A stretch of DNA of 64,000 bases, from NCBI RefSeq assembly GCF_013911085.1, contig NZ_JACERN010000023.1, positions 1-64,000 of the forward strand, given 5' to 3'. Shown piece after piece: positions 21,103 through 30,665 of this stretch. Both the position numbers and the translations under genes were made by a program. Under the pieces are notes generated by a model. That model was not told the DNA's origin. It ran no database searches and saw nothing but the letters and a program-made list of their open reading frames with translations. The DNA is from Aquitalea aquatica (GTDB lineage: Bacteria; Pseudomonadota; Gammaproteobacteria; Burkholderiales; Chromobacteriaceae). Numbering within the stretch: the first letter of the stretch is position 1; the number at the start of each line of letters is the position of its first letter.

Positions 21103-21798
21103 TTATGAATGATAGTGGCGTGCGCCGAAAATGGCAGTACCAACGCGCACCATGGTGCTGCCCGCGACAATGGCTTGTACCATGTCAGCGGACATCCCCA
21201 TGGATACAGTATCCAATGCCAGGCCTGCCGTGCGCAATTCCTGCTGCAACTGCTGTAATAAAGCAAACTGGCCAGCCAGCTTTTGCGCATCTTGGGTTGG
21301 CTCGGGAATGCACATCAGCCCGCGCAGCTGCAGGCGTGGCAGTGCTGCCACCGCCAGTGCCAGCGCCCTGGCCTCATGCGGGGCACAGCCGCTCTTGCTG
21401 GCTTCGCCAGACACGTTCACCTGCACGCACACCTGCAAGGGCGGCAGGCTGTCTGGCCGCTGCTCGGACAGACGCTGGGCGATCTTCAGCCGCTCAATGG
21501 AATGTACCCAATGCGCTGCCTCTGCCACGATGCGGGTCTTGTTGGATTGCAGCGGCCCGATGAAGTGCCACTCGATGTCCAGCGCAGCCAGCTCGGCGGC
21601 CTTGTCCTGCAGCTCTTGCACATAGTTTTCGCCAAAGGCCCGCTGGCCGGCAGCATAAGCCTGTTGCACGGCGCTGGCGGGAAAGGTCTTGCTCACCGCC
21701 AGCAGGCGAACGCTGCCGGCCTCGCGCCCGGCGGCGGCTTCGGCGGCGTGGATCTGCTGGCGGACGTGTTCGATGGCTTGTGCGATGGAATCGCTCAT
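21103..21798 (-). CDS. yggS: PLP homeostasis protein YggS
   Basis: 231 aa. Binds pyridoxal phosphate and keeps free PLP and some amino and keto acids in balance; no catalytic reaction is established. It has the PLP lysine in LLAVSKTFP, FGENYVQE, WHFIGPLQSNK and SMGMSADM. It begins the leftward yggS-proC-yggT group and is divergent from pilT, 160 bases away. Confidence 0.95.
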   Translation of the reverse strand: MSDSIAQAIEHVRQQIHAAEAAAGREAGSVRLLAVSKTFPASAVQQAYAAGQRAFGENYVQELQDKAAELAALDIEWHFIGPLQSNKTRIVAEAAHWVHSIERLKIAQRLSEQRPDSLPPLQVCVQVNVSGEASKSGCAPHEARALALAVAALPRLQLRGLMCIPEPTQDAQKLAGQFALLQQLQQELRTAGLALDTVSMGMSADMVQAIVAGSTMVRVGTAIFGARHYHS

Positions 21799-21958
21799 GG
21801 TGCTCCTTGTGGCGATGGCGGGCTGTCTCTACAAAGAAAACAGCAGGACCTGCCGCTTAGATTGCTGTCCACATATCCTTTTGCAACAGCTTGCGCTTAC
21901 AATCGCAAAAAAACGTTAGCGTCATGCCCACCGCCGGGTAATCGTGGAGAAATTATAA

Positions 21959-22996
21959 ATGGAAATTTCCGAGCTCTTGGCTTTTACCGTCAAGAACAAG
22001 GCATCGGACCTGCACCTGTCTGCGGGTCTGCCACCCATGATCCGGGTGCATGGCGACGTGCGGCGCATCAATCTGCCGCCACTGGATCATCATGATGTGC
22101 ACGATATGGTGTACGACATCATGAACGACTACCAGCGCAAGATTTTCGAGGACGAGTTCGAATGCGACTTCTCGTTCGAACTGCCGGGCATCGCACGCTT
22201 CCGGGTGAATGCCTTCGTGCAGAACCGTGGCATGGGTGCGGTGTTCCGGGTAATTCCATCCAAGGTGCTGACGCTGGAGCAACTGGGCGCACCGAAGATC
22301 TTCCAGGATATCTCCAGCTATCCGCGCGGCCTGGTGCTGGTAACCGGCCCGACCGGCTCGGGTAAATCGACCACGCTGGCGGCGATGGTCGATTTCGTCA
22401 ACGAGAACAATTATTCGCACATCCTGACGGTGGAAGACCCAATCGAATTCGTGCATGACAGCAAGAAATCGCTGATCAACCAGCGTGAAGTCGGCTTGCA
22501 GACCCACAGCTTTTCCAATGCCCTGCGCTCGGCGCTGCGTGAAGACCCGGATGTGATCCTGGTGGGCGAATTGCGTGATCTGGAAACCATCCGCCTGGCG
22601 CTGACTGCAGCGGAAACCGGCCACCTGGTATTTGGCACGCTGCATACCAGTTCGGCTGCCAAGACCATCGACCGTATCGTCGACGTGTTCCCGGCCGGGG
22701 AAAAGGAAATGGTACGCTCCATGCTGTCCGAATCGGTGCGGGCGGTGATTTCACAGACCTTGCTGAAAACCAAGGACGGCAATGGCCGGGTCGCTGCCCA
22801 TGAAATCATGATCGGCACCGCCGCCATCCGTAACCTGATCCGCGAAAACAAGATCGCCCAGATCAATTCGATGATCCAAACCGGCCAGCAGCACGGCATG
22901 CAGACACTGGACCAGTGCCTGCAGGAGCTGGTGCGGCGCAATATCGTGGCCCCGAACGAGGCACGCCAGAAGGCGGCATCCAAGGATGCGTTCTAA
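21959..22996 (+). CDS. pilT: Type IV pilus retraction ATPase PilT
   Basis: 345 aa, the usual PilT length. Hexameric ATPase that depolymerises the pilus and powers twitching and DNA uptake. N-terminal PAS-like domain with ASDLHLSAGLPPM, Walker A GPTGSGKST, Asp box, Walker B-like VILVGELRDLET, His box HLVFGTLHTSSA, and the AIRNLIRE motif (AIRNLIRENK) typical of PilT. Ribosome site gtggagaa precedes the ATG. Confidence 0.97.
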   Translation: MEISELLAFTVKNKASDLHLSAGLPPMIRVHGDVRRINLPPLDHHDVHDMVYDIMNDYQRKIFEDEFECDFSFELPGIARFRVNAFVQNRGMGAVFRVIPSKVLTLEQLGAPKIFQDISSYPRGLVLVTGPTGSGKSTTLAAMVDFVNENNYSHILTVEDPIEFVHDSKKSLINQREVGLQTHSFSNALRSALREDPDVILVGELRDLETIRLALTAAETGHLVFGTLHTSSAAKTIDRIVDVFPAGEKEMVRSMLSESVRAVISQTLLKTKDGNGRVAAHEIMIGTAAIRNLIRENKIAQINSMIQTGQQHGMQTLDQCLQELVRRNIVAPNEARQKAASKDAF

Positions 22997-23024
22997 ACTT
23001 CAGCAGGCAAGCTAGCCAGCCCGG

Positions 23025-24170
23025 ATGGCCATCATGGAAAAAGACCAGGCATCAAAATTCATTCACGATCTGCTCAAGCATGCGGTGGGCAAAAACGCCT
23101 CCGACATTTTCATTTCCGCCGAATTTCCCCCGGCCATGAAAATCGACGGCAAGATCACCCCGGTGGCACCGCAGCCGCTGTCGGCCCAGCACACCAAGGA
23201 GCTGGTGCGTTCGGTGATGAACGACCGCCAGACCGAAGAGTTCGAGTCGAAAAAGGAAGCCAACTTCGCCATCAACCCGCCGGGGCTGGGCCGTTTCCGC
23301 GTCAGCGCCTTTATCCAGCAGGGCTGTGCCGGCATGGTGATGCGCAAGATCAATACCGAGATTCCCACCTTCGACAAGCTGAACCTGCCGGAGGTGTTGC
23401 AGGACATCGCGCTGATCAAGCGCGGCCTGGTGATTTTCGTCGGCGGTACCGGCTCGGGTAAATCCACCTCGCTGGCGGCACTGGTTGACTGGCGCAACAG
23501 CCACAATCAGGACCACATCATCACCATCGAGGATCCCATCGAATACGTGCATCAGCACAAGAAGTGCATCGTGACCCAGCGCGAGGTGGGCGTGGATACC
23601 GAAGACTGGGAAATCGCGCTGAAAAACACCCTGCGCCAGGCGCCGGACGTGATTCTGATGGGGGAAATCCGCGACCGCGAAACCATGGGCTACGCCCTGC
23701 AGTTTGCCGAAACCGGCCACCTGTGCCTGGCTACGCTGCACGCCAACAATGCCAACCAGGCGCTGGACCGCATTCTCAACTTCTTCCCGGAAGAGCGGCA
23801 CCAGCAGGTGCTGATGGATTTGTCGCTGAATATGCGCTCCATCATTTCGCAGCGACTGTTGCCGATCAAGACCGGCCGTGGCCGGGTGGCGGCGGTGGAA
23901 ATCCTGCTGAACACACCGCTGATTTCCGACATGGTGTTCAAGGGGGAAATTGCCGGCCTGAAGGAAGTCATGGGCCGTTCGCGCGAGTCCGGCATGCAAA
24001 CCTTCGACCAGTCGCTGTTCGACCTGTTCGAAGCAGGCTATATCAGTTATGAAGATGCGCTGCGCAATGCCGACTCGATCAACGACCTGCGTCTGAAAAT
24101 CAAGTTGTACAGTGAAAGCTCCAAGGGCCGCGATCCGCTGGAAGGCATCGATCATCTGGATATCGTCTGA
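23025..24170 (+). CDS. pilU: PilT-dependent retraction ATPase PilU
   Basis: 381 aa PilT paralogue. Opens with KNASDIFISAEFPPAMKI, then Walker A GGTGSGKST, VILMGEIRDRETM, and GHLCLATLHANNANQALDRI, the pattern that separates PilU from PilT. The C-terminal YEDALRNADSINDLRLKIKL matches Pseudomonas PilU. An alternative ATG lies three codons on (23034). It starts 28 bases after pilT, so cotranscription is likely; in studied species PilU adds force to PilT-driven retraction. Confidence 0.95.
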   Translation: MAIMEKDQASKFIHDLLKHAVGKNASDIFISAEFPPAMKIDGKITPVAPQPLSAQHTKELVRSVMNDRQTEEFESKKEANFAINPPGLGRFRVSAFIQQGCAGMVMRKINTEIPTFDKLNLPEVLQDIALIKRGLVIFVGGTGSGKSTSLAALVDWRNSHNQDHIITIEDPIEYVHQHKKCIVTQREVGVDTEDWEIALKNTLRQAPDVILMGEIRDRETMGYALQFAETGHLCLATLHANNANQALDRILNFFPEERHQQVLMDLSLNMRSIISQRLLPIKTGRGRVAAVEILLNTPLISDMVFKGEIAGLKEVMGRSRESGMQTFDQSLFDLFEAGYISYEDALRNADSINDLRLKIKLYSESSKGRDPLEGIDHLDIV

Positions 24171-24234
24171 GATATGCCGCACAACGCTTGCCCATCCGCA
24201 CCCGTGGTGCGGCGCGCCGGCTGGAAAATAGCTG

Positions 24235-25860
24235 ATGTATTTTGACGAAAACACCACCGTCCTCATCATCGAGGACTCCCTCACGGTACGCCAGAGCCTG
24301 CGCACCATGCTGTCCATGGCCGGCATTACCCGCTCCGATGCCGTCAGCAGCGCGGCAGAAGGGCGGGCACGCCTGAAAGGGCGGCGTTTTGATGTCGTGT
24401 TGTGCGACTACAATCTGGGCGACGGCATGGATGGCCAGGAGCTACTGGAAGCCCTGCGCAAGACCGGCACCCTGCCGCTGTCCACCATCTGGATCATGAT
24501 TACCGGCGAGCGCAAATACGAAAGGGTGGTGGCCGCAGCGGAAATGGCGCCGGACGACTACATCCTCAAACCCTTCAATTCCAATCTGCTGCTGACCCGC
24601 ATGAACAGCGCACACCGGCGCAAATCCTTCCTGGCACCGGCGCACGAGCAACTGGAAAAGGGTAACCGTAGCGGAGCCATCAGCACCCTGCAGCAACTGG
24701 TAGCCGCCGCCCCCGGCCCGATGAATCGCATTGATGCCAACCGGCTCTGCGCCGAGCTGCTGGTCACCGAAGGACGGCAGGGTGAAGCACTGCACATCTA
24801 CCAGGCCCTGCTGGAAAGCAAGGTGATTCCCTGGGCCAAGATGGGCGTGGCGCGCATCCAGGCCGACCAGGGCATGCAGGGCGAGTCCAGCGAGCTGCTA
24901 CGCGAAATCATCCAGGATGCCCCGCTCTATACCGATGCCTACGACCTGCTGGCGCAGAACCTGATCGACGAGGGGCAATATGCCCAGGCGGTGGACGTGC
25001 TGGAAAAGGCGGTGAACATCTCGCCGCGCAATTTTCATCGGCTGAAAAGCTGTGGCACGGCGGCACTGCGCTCGGGCGACCCGGAAAAAGGGGCGCAATA
25101 CCTGCAGCGCGCAGTGGAAATCGGCCGCAACAATAATTTCTTTGGCCCGGAAGTACTGGTTGACCTGCTGCAAGCCTATTCCGAAACCGGCAACACCCAG
25201 TATATCGACCGCCTGCAGGCCGATATCAGTGCCAGCCTGGCCGAGCGCCCGGAAGCGCAATTCACCCTGTTGACCTGCAAGGCGCTGACCGCGCTGGTGC
25301 AGCAAAGAGCCGAAGAAGCGCTGATGCAGTTGAAGCTGGCGGCAGACGACCTGCTCAAGTCCTTTGTCCATTTCGAATCGGCCCAGCGCTTTATGGGGGC
25401 CGTGGTGCGCCTGCCGGAAGAGCTGATCGATCCGGCATTGCTGGAAAGCTGGACCCGCACCATCACCATGCGCTTTGCCTATAGCCGCCATGAACTGGCC
25501 ACGCTACTGGAAATCGCCCGCAAGCATGTCCGCTGCAGCGAGCTGATCGAACACGCTTATGCCGAACTGCAGGAACAGAGCAACAAGGCCGTGGAACTGA
25601 CCACCGAGGGCCGCGCAGCAGAGGCTGGGCGCATGCTACATGAGATGGCAATGCGCCTGTACAACGAGCGCACCGGCATGAACGCCTGCGCCATTCTGTT
25701 GCGGGTGCGGGAGCAGTTGCGCAAGAAAAACCAGGAAACCAGCGAATACGACCAGATGCTGCGCGAGATGCTGGACTGGCTGCCCAGAGACAATGAGCGG
25801 GTACAGGGCTTACTCAGCCGGCTGCACGATCAGGATGGCACAGAAGCCAGATCGGGCTAA
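24235..25860 (+). CDS. Response regulator receiver protein with C-terminal TPR repeats
   Basis: 541 aa. Residues 7-125 form a receiver domain: acidic pair E13/D14, phospho-acceptor Asp58 in VLCDYNLGDGMDG, and the conserved Lys in ILKPF. No DNA-binding or enzymatic output domain follows. The rest is helical with tetratricopeptide-like repeats, clearest at about 180-300 (AVDVLEKAVNISPRNFHRLKS). Such proteins are expected to work through protein contacts. It lies 64 bases after pilU in the same direction, so a role in pilus motility or chemosensory signalling is a reasonable guess only. Confidence 0.82.
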   Translation: MYFDENTTVLIIEDSLTVRQSLRTMLSMAGITRSDAVSSAAEGRARLKGRRFDVVLCDYNLGDGMDGQELLEALRKTGTLPLSTIWIMITGERKYERVVAAAEMAPDDYILKPFNSNLLLTRMNSAHRRKSFLAPAHEQLEKGNRSGAISTLQQLVAAAPGPMNRIDANRLCAELLVTEGRQGEALHIYQALLESKVIPWAKMGVARIQADQGMQGESSELLREIIQDAPLYTDAYDLLAQNLIDEGQYAQAVDVLEKAVNISPRNFHRLKSCGTAALRSGDPEKGAQYLQRAVEIGRNNNFFGPEVLVDLLQAYSETGNTQYIDRLQADISASLAERPEAQFTLLTCKALTALVQQRAEEALMQLKLAADDLLKSFVHFESAQRFMGAVVRLPEELIDPALLESWTRTITMRFAYSRHELATLLEIARKHVRCSELIEHAYAELQEQSNKAVELTTEGRAAEAGRMLHEMAMRLYNERTGMNACAILLRVREQLRKKNQETSEYDQMLREMLDWLPRDNERVQGLLSRLHDQDGTEARSG

Positions 25861-25900
25861 TGGCATAGGCAGCAGGCCGGTACGGCGGGCTGCCCAGTCT

Positions 25901-27112
25901 TTACTTCCACATGCTGTTGACCCAGTCCAGCGCCTGGGTTTCCACCCGCATCAGCACTTCCGGGTCATAGCCTGCCGGATGCGGGGTGGCATCGTCTTCC
26001 AGACTCAGCGTCACCCGCAGTAATTCACCCAGTACATGGCGGCCTTCCAGCACCGCCTCTTTCAGGCAGTCCTCAATGGGCAGGCTGGCAATCACCTCGG
26101 CCTTGGGCTGCTGTACCAGCACATCCACCAGCGACAGCATGCCGATCATGAAGGCACTTTCCCTGACATCGCGCCGCTCCGGGTAACAGGCTTCGGCCAG
26201 CAGCTCCATGATGCGACCGCGCGTGGCCGCCAGCTCCAGCAGCGGATTGCGCTGTGGCTGGACATCGGTGGCATTGCTGGCAAACAGCAACAGCATCGAC
26301 CAGCGCTTGATCTTGGCCCGCCCCAGCAACATGATGGCCTCGTTCACCGAGGACACCGGCCGGCGGGTGGCGGCCGAGGCGGTCGAGCTGAGCTTCATCA
26401 GCATCAGTACCACGTCTGGTGCCAGTTTCAGAGCCTGGGATAGCTCGTCATTGTCAGCATCACTCATCAACAAGCCCAGCAGGCTGAGCATGGCATGCTG
26501 GCTGGCATTGGCCTGACGGGTGGACAGCACGGTAGGGCGGGCAAAGAAATAACCCTGGAACCACTGGATGCCCAGCTCGCGGCATAGTTCAAACTGCTCC
26601 ACCGTGTCGACCTTCTCCGCCAGCAGAATGCCGGGGAAGCTGGCCAGATCGGCCACCAACTGGCGCAATTGCAGCAAGTTGAGTGCCACCAGGTCGATCT
26701 TGACGATATCCACCAGCGGCAGCAGGGCCAGCCGGTCGGCATCCAGTTCCACCACATCGTCCATTGCCAGCCGGAAACCCTTGCGCCGCAGCTCGGCCAG
26801 CCGCTCCAGCAAGGGCGGCGTCACCTTCACCGTTTCCAGGATTTCCAGCACTACCTTGTCACAGGGCAATACATCCAGCAGATCATCCATCAGCAGGGTA
26901 TCGCTGACATTGATGAAACCCAGACGGTCACCCAGCACCTCACCCACGCCCAGATCGACAAAGGCATGCCGGATCACCGCCGTCGTCGCCATGACGTCGT
27001 CGTCAACCCTGGCGACATTGGCCTGGCTGGAGCGGAACAACAGTTCGTAAGCCACCAACTGCTGGTTGGCATCAACGATGGGCTGACGCCCAAGATAGCG
27101 GGTTGAATACAT
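25901..27112 (-). CDS. EAL-HDOD (YuxH-type) signalling protein
   Basis: 403 aa. The N-terminal half is an EAL-like domain opening RYLGRQPIVDANQQLVAYELLFR, where the catalytic EAL becomes ELL; MDDVV and VDIVKIDL remain. The second half is a HDOD domain (about 200-390). Family members such as Vibrio CdgJ are thought not to hydrolyse cyclic-di-GMP but to bind partners that control motility. It converges with the pilus-linked receiver-TPR gene. The upstream region is AT-rich and likely holds its promoter. Confidence 0.85.
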   Translation of the reverse strand: MYSTRYLGRQPIVDANQQLVAYELLFRSSQANVARVDDDVMATTAVIRHAFVDLGVGEVLGDRLGFINVSDTLLMDDLLDVLPCDKVVLEILETVKVTPPLLERLAELRRKGFRLAMDDVVELDADRLALLPLVDIVKIDLVALNLLQLRQLVADLASFPGILLAEKVDTVEQFELCRELGIQWFQGYFFARPTVLSTRQANASQHAMLSLLGLLMSDADNDELSQALKLAPDVVLMLMKLSSTASAATRRPVSSVNEAIMLLGRAKIKRWSMLLLFASNATDVQPQRNPLLELAATRGRIMELLAEACYPERRDVRESAFMIGMLSLVDVLVQQPKAEVIASLPIEDCLKEAVLEGRHVLGELLRVTLSLEDDATPHPAGYDPEVLMRVETQALDWVNSMWK

Positions 27113-27332
27113 GGACTGGTCTGGCTGGAATAGTTAGCGCTATCGTCAGTTTAGGCGCGGTGCAGAGAGGTTAGCAGGTAATTTTCTCCAATGATAATAC
27201 ACCAGCGTTTACATCATTTGTAAGTATTATCAACTAATAACAATAACAATGTCATGCGCACGGTGCTATTAAGCAATATGGGGAAAATATCTGTGGTCAT
27301 CGCCTTAAGCAGCCCACCAGCCCGACATAAAA

Positions 27333-27354
27333 AAACCCGGCCGGAGCCGGGTTT
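27333..27354 (-). terminator. Terminator of the glt operon
   Basis: Nine-base arms aaacccggc / gccgggttt with a 4-base loop, preceded on the + strand by a run of A that gives the minus-strand T-tract. Just downstream of the gltL stop. Confidence 0.88.
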
Positions 27355-27371
27355 CTGCTTGGCGGTGCTGC

Positions 27372-28115
27372 TCAGTGTTGCAGAATTTTCGACAGGAACT
27401 GGCGAGCACGCTCGGAGCGGGCATTGATATCGCCAAAAAAGGCATCCTTGTCGCAATCCTCGACGATGGCCCCCTGGTCCATGAAAATAACCCGGTGTGC
27501 CACACGACGGGCAAAACCCATTTCGTGAGTAACGCACATCATGGTCATGCCTTCCTGGGCCAGCTCGGTCATCACGTCCAGTACTTCGTTGATCATTTCC
27601 GGGTCCAGCGCGCTGGTCGGCTCATCAAACAGCATGGCAATCGGGTCCATCGCCAGCGCACGGGCAATAGCCACGCGCTGTTGCTGGCCACCGGACAGCT
27701 GGCCGGGGAATTTGTGCGCATGGGCTTTCAGGCCAACGCGATCCAGCAGCTTCAGGCCTTTTTCCCGCGCTTCATCCTGGCTGCGGCCCAGCACCTTGAC
27801 CTGGGCGATGGCCAGGTTTTCGGTAATGGACAGATGCGGGAACAGCTCGAAATGCTGGAACACCATGCCAACCCGGCTGCGCAACTTGGGCAAGTCGGTT
27901 TTCGGATCGCCCACCGCGATGCCGTCGACAATGATTTCACCTTTCTGGAAAGGCTCCAGCGCATTGACGCACTTGATCAGGGTGGACTTGCCGGAACCGG
28001 AGGGCCCGCACACCACCACCACCTCGCCTTTTTTGACGCCGGTGGTGCAGTCGGTCAGCACCTGAAAGTCGCCATACCACTTGCTTACATTGTTGATGCT
28101 AATCATCGCGCTCAT
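27372..28115 (-). CDS. gltL: Glutamate/aspartate ABC transporter ATPase GltL
   Basis: 247 aa from the ATG at 28115, whose first bases overlap the gltK stop (ATGA). Walker [11 protein letters not shown]-loop [12 protein letters not shown], signature LSGGQQQR, Walker [16 protein letters not shown] and the H-loop THEMGF are complete. The VFQ.FELFPHL and [10 protein letters not shown] patterns are those of polar amino acid importers. Last gene of gltI-J-K-L. Confidence 0.93.
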   Translation of the reverse strand: MSAMISINNVSKWYGDFQVLTDCTTGVKKGEVVVVCGPSGSGKSTLIKCVNALEPFQKGEIIVDGIAVGDPKTDLPKLRSRVGMVFQHFELFPHLSITENLAIAQVKVLGRSQDEAREKGLKLLDRVGLKAHAHKFPGQLSGGQQQRVAIARALAMDPIAMLFDEPTSALDPEMINEVLDVMTELAQEGMTMMCVTHEMGFARRVAHRVIFMDQGAIVEDCDKDAFFGDINARSERARQFLSKILQH

Positions 28116-28783
28116 ACAGCAAACCTTTTTTGCAGACGCTTCACCCATTGCGACGCGCCGAAACTGATCACGAAGTAAACCGCACCGGCAAACAGCAGGA
28201 ATTCATGCGGCAAACCAACGACATCGCCCTTGGAGCGGGCGGTATTGAGGAAGTCCATCAAGCCCACCGCATACACCAGCGAGGTGTCCTGGAACAGGAT
28301 GATACTTTGCTGCAACAAGAGCGGCATCATTTTGCGGAAAGCCTGCGGCAGGATCACCAGCCGCATGGCCTGGCTGTAAGTCATGCCCAGTGCGTAGGCG
28401 GCATTGATCTGCCCGCGCGAAATGGACTGGATACCGGCGCGGACGATTTCGGAGAAATACGCCGCCTCGAACATCACGAAGGCCACCAGGCAGGAGGTGA
28501 ATGCACCGACCGGGGTCAGGTCGCCGGTGATCCAGCTCAGTACCATGGGCACGACCAGGTAGAACCAGGAAATGACCAGCAGCAGGGGGATGGAACGGAA
28601 GTAATTGACATACCACTTGGCCAACCGCGACAGCAGCAGGTTGTCCGAGAGTCGCGCCAGCGCCAACAGGGTGCCCAGTACTACGCCGCCGCCCACTGCC
28701 ATCACCAGCAGTTTGAGTGTCAGCAGCATGCCATCGGCCAGGCCGGGCAGGGCGGGAATGATCTGACTGAAATCGAGGGCCAT
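28112..28783 (-). CDS. gltK: Glutamate/aspartate ABC transporter permease GltK
   Basis: 223 aa inner membrane permease with about five helices. The EAA loop region (YFSEIVRAGIQSISRGQINAAYALGMT) contacts the ATPase. It is of the HisM/GlnP type and forms a heterodimer with GltJ. The start overlaps the gltJ stop by one base. Confidence 0.92.
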   Translation of the reverse strand: MALDFSQIIPALPGLADGMLLTLKLLVMAVGGGVVLGTLLALARLSDNLLLSRLAKWYVNYFRSIPLLLVISWFYLVVPMVLSWITGDLTPVGAFTSCLVAFVMFEAAYFSEIVRAGIQSISRGQINAAYALGMTYSQAMRLVILPQAFRKMMPLLLQQSIILFQDTSLVYAVGLMDFLNTARSKGDVVGLPHEFLLFAGAVYFVISFGASQWVKRLQKRFAV

Positions 28784-29526
28784 TATTTGCTACCTCCCAT
28801 CATGCCGGGAATGCGCACCCGCTTTTCCACCCAGGCCATGAAGCCCATCAGGCTCATGTTGAGGACAAAGTAGATCAGCGTGGCCAGGGTGAAGGCTTCG
28901 AAAATATTGGCGGAAAACTCGGCGGTTTGCTTGGTTTGCGCCAACAGCTCCATCAGGCCAATCAGCGAGGCGACCGAGGAGTTCTTGAAAATGTTCAGGA
29001 ACTCGCTGGTGAGCGGCGGAATGATGATGCGGAAAGCCTGCGGCAGCAGCACGAAGCGGTAGGTCTGCGCCGTGGAAAAACCCATGGCCAGCGCCGCGTT
29101 GTTCTGACCGCGTGGCAGCGCCTGAATGCCGGTCCGCACCTGCTCGCACACGCGGGCGGCGGTAAACAGGCCCAGGCACACCACTACCGACAGATAAGCG
29201 GATGCCGCCGGGCTGATGCCCTGCTTGAACCACATCTCCAGCGGTGTGGGCAGCAGATCCGGCACCAGAAAGTACCAGATGAATAACTGCACCAACAGCG
29301 GCACGTTACGGAACAACTCGACATAGGTGGTGGCAATGGTAGGCAGCAGCTTGCCCGGCAGGGTGCGCATGACACCCAGCACCGAGCCCAGCAGCAGGGC
29401 AATGGCCCAGCCAGCCAGCGCCACGGCAATGGTCCAGCCCAGACCGGAAACAAACCAGTTCAGGTAGATTTCACTGCCGACACCGGTGGACTTGAAGAAG
29501 ATGCCCCAGTCCCAGTGGTAATTCAT
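28783..29526 (-). CDS. gltJ: Glutamate/aspartate ABC transporter permease GltJ
   Basis: 247 aa from the ATG at 29526 (MNYHWDWGIFFKSTGVG), preceded by ggag. Five to six helices, EAA-type loop ARVCEQVRTGIQALPRGQNNAALAMGFS. The opening YHWDWG is typical of GltJ. It is 239 bases downstream of gltI with a hairpin between them. Confidence 0.92.
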   Translation of the reverse strand: MNYHWDWGIFFKSTGVGSEIYLNWFVSGLGWTIAVALAGWAIALLLGSVLGVMRTLPGKLLPTIATTYVELFRNVPLLVQLFIWYFLVPDLLPTPLEMWFKQGISPAASAYLSVVVCLGLFTAARVCEQVRTGIQALPRGQNNAALAMGFSTAQTYRFVLLPQAFRIIIPPLTSEFLNIFKNSSVASLIGLMELLAQTKQTAEFSANIFEAFTLATLIYFVLNMSLMGFMAWVEKRVRIPGMMGGSK

Positions 29527-29765
29527 GTTTTTCTCCTGATGCAAGCAGACGCAAGCGCCTGCTGCCGACAGCCGCATGCCTCCCGGTCAGGGGACGCCAT
29601 GGCAGTCGGATGAAGTCCCTGCCTACCCTTGGGCAGACAGCAAAGGCAGATGCACCGCCACCGCCCCGTGCTGCCGTTATAGCCGCCAGCACGAGGGGAA
29701 AACAGGCAGGCAGCAATTGAGCCGGCATCTGCCGGCTCATCATCTGCACTACAGGAAGGAATCGC
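29527..29765 (-). promoter_or_regulatory. gltI-gltJ spacer with strong hairpin
   Basis: A 239-base spacer without an ORF of its own. It contains a perfect inverted repeat gagccggca / tgccggctc (29719-29738) 28 bases after the gltI stop. There is no long T-tract, so it is more likely a partial terminator or mRNA-stabilising hairpin that keeps binding-protein levels above permease levels, as in other importer operons. That function is inferred. Confidence 0.6.
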
Positions 29766-30665
29766 TTATTCGGCGGCCTTGTCGGTCGGCTTGGCAATCA
29801 GTTCCTTCACCACTTCGGACATCGGGAAGTTCAGGTTCAGGCCTTTCGGCGGTACCGGGCTGGTGAACCACTTGGCGTAGATCTTGTTTACTTCGCCAGA
29901 CTTGTAGGTAGCCTTGATGGCATCGTCCACTACCTTCTTGAAGGCAGCGTCATCCTTGCGCAGCATGCAGCCGTAGATTTCGAAGGACTGCGGCTTGCCG
30001 GTCACCACCCAGTTGGCCGGACTCTTGGCCTTGGCCATTTCGCCGTACAGCAGGGCATCGTCCATCATGAAGGCGACGGCGCGGCCGGATTCCAGCATCA
30101 GGAAGGATTCGCCATGATCCTTGGCGGAGATGATGCTCATGCCCAGTTGCTTGTCAGCATTCATGGCCTTGAGCAGACGCTCGGAAGTGGTACCAGCGGT
30201 GGTGACGACGTTCTTGCCTTTCAGATCGGCAAAGTCTTTCACGCCGGAGGTCTTGGCCGTCAGCAGGCGGGTGCCGATTTCGAAGATGCCCACTGAGAAG
30301 GCCACTTGCTTCTGGCGCTCGACGTTATTGGTGGTGGAGCCACATTCCAGATCGACAGTACCGTTCTGTACCAGCGGGATACGGGTCTGCGAGGTCACCA
30401 GATTGTATTTGACCTGCAGGTTCGGCATTTTCAGCTCTTTCTTCACTTCTTCGACAACCTTGTTGGCCAGATCGACCGAGTAGCCAATGGGCTTCTGGTT
30501 ATTGTCGTAGTAGGAGAAAGGAATGGAGGCATCGCGGTTGCCCAGTACGATGACGCCGGACTCCTTTATTTTCTTCAGAGTGCCGGTCAGTTCGGCGGCA
30601 AATACCGGGGTGCTGGCCAGAGCGGCCAGGGTTGCTGCAGAGATAAGACGGGTGCAAAGCTTCAT
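29766..30665 (-). CDS. gltI: Glutamate/aspartate periplasmic binding protein GltI
   Basis: 299 aa. Signal peptide to about residue 23 (ATLAALASTPVFA-AE), then an SBP family 3 domain: GVIVLGNRDASIPFSYYDNNQKPIGYSVDL, and LVQNGTVDLECGSTTNN that forms the ligand pocket. Overall pattern and length match the E. coli GltI/DEBP family, which binds L-glutamate and L-aspartate. First gene of the operon. Confidence 0.94.
   Translation of the reverse strand: MKLCTRLISAATLAALASTPVFAAELTGTLKKIKESGVIVLGNRDASIPFSYYDNNQKPIGYSVDLANKVVEEVKKELKMPNLQVKYNLVTSQTRIPLVQNGTVDLECGSTTNNVERQKQVAFSVGIFEIGTRLLTAKTSGVKDFADLKGKNVVTTAGTTSERLLKAMNADKQLGMSIISAKDHGESFLMLESGRAVAFMMDDALLYGEMAKAKSPANWVVTGKPQSFEIYGCMLRKDDAAFKKVVDDAIKATYKSGEVNKIYAKWFTSPVPPKGLNLNFPMSEVVKELIAKPTDKAAE

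Noticed and set aside
19635-21563. A 642-codon + strand frame across yggT, proC and part of yggS
   Set aside because: It spans three conserved genes on the other strand and has no recognisable domain; a shadow frame.
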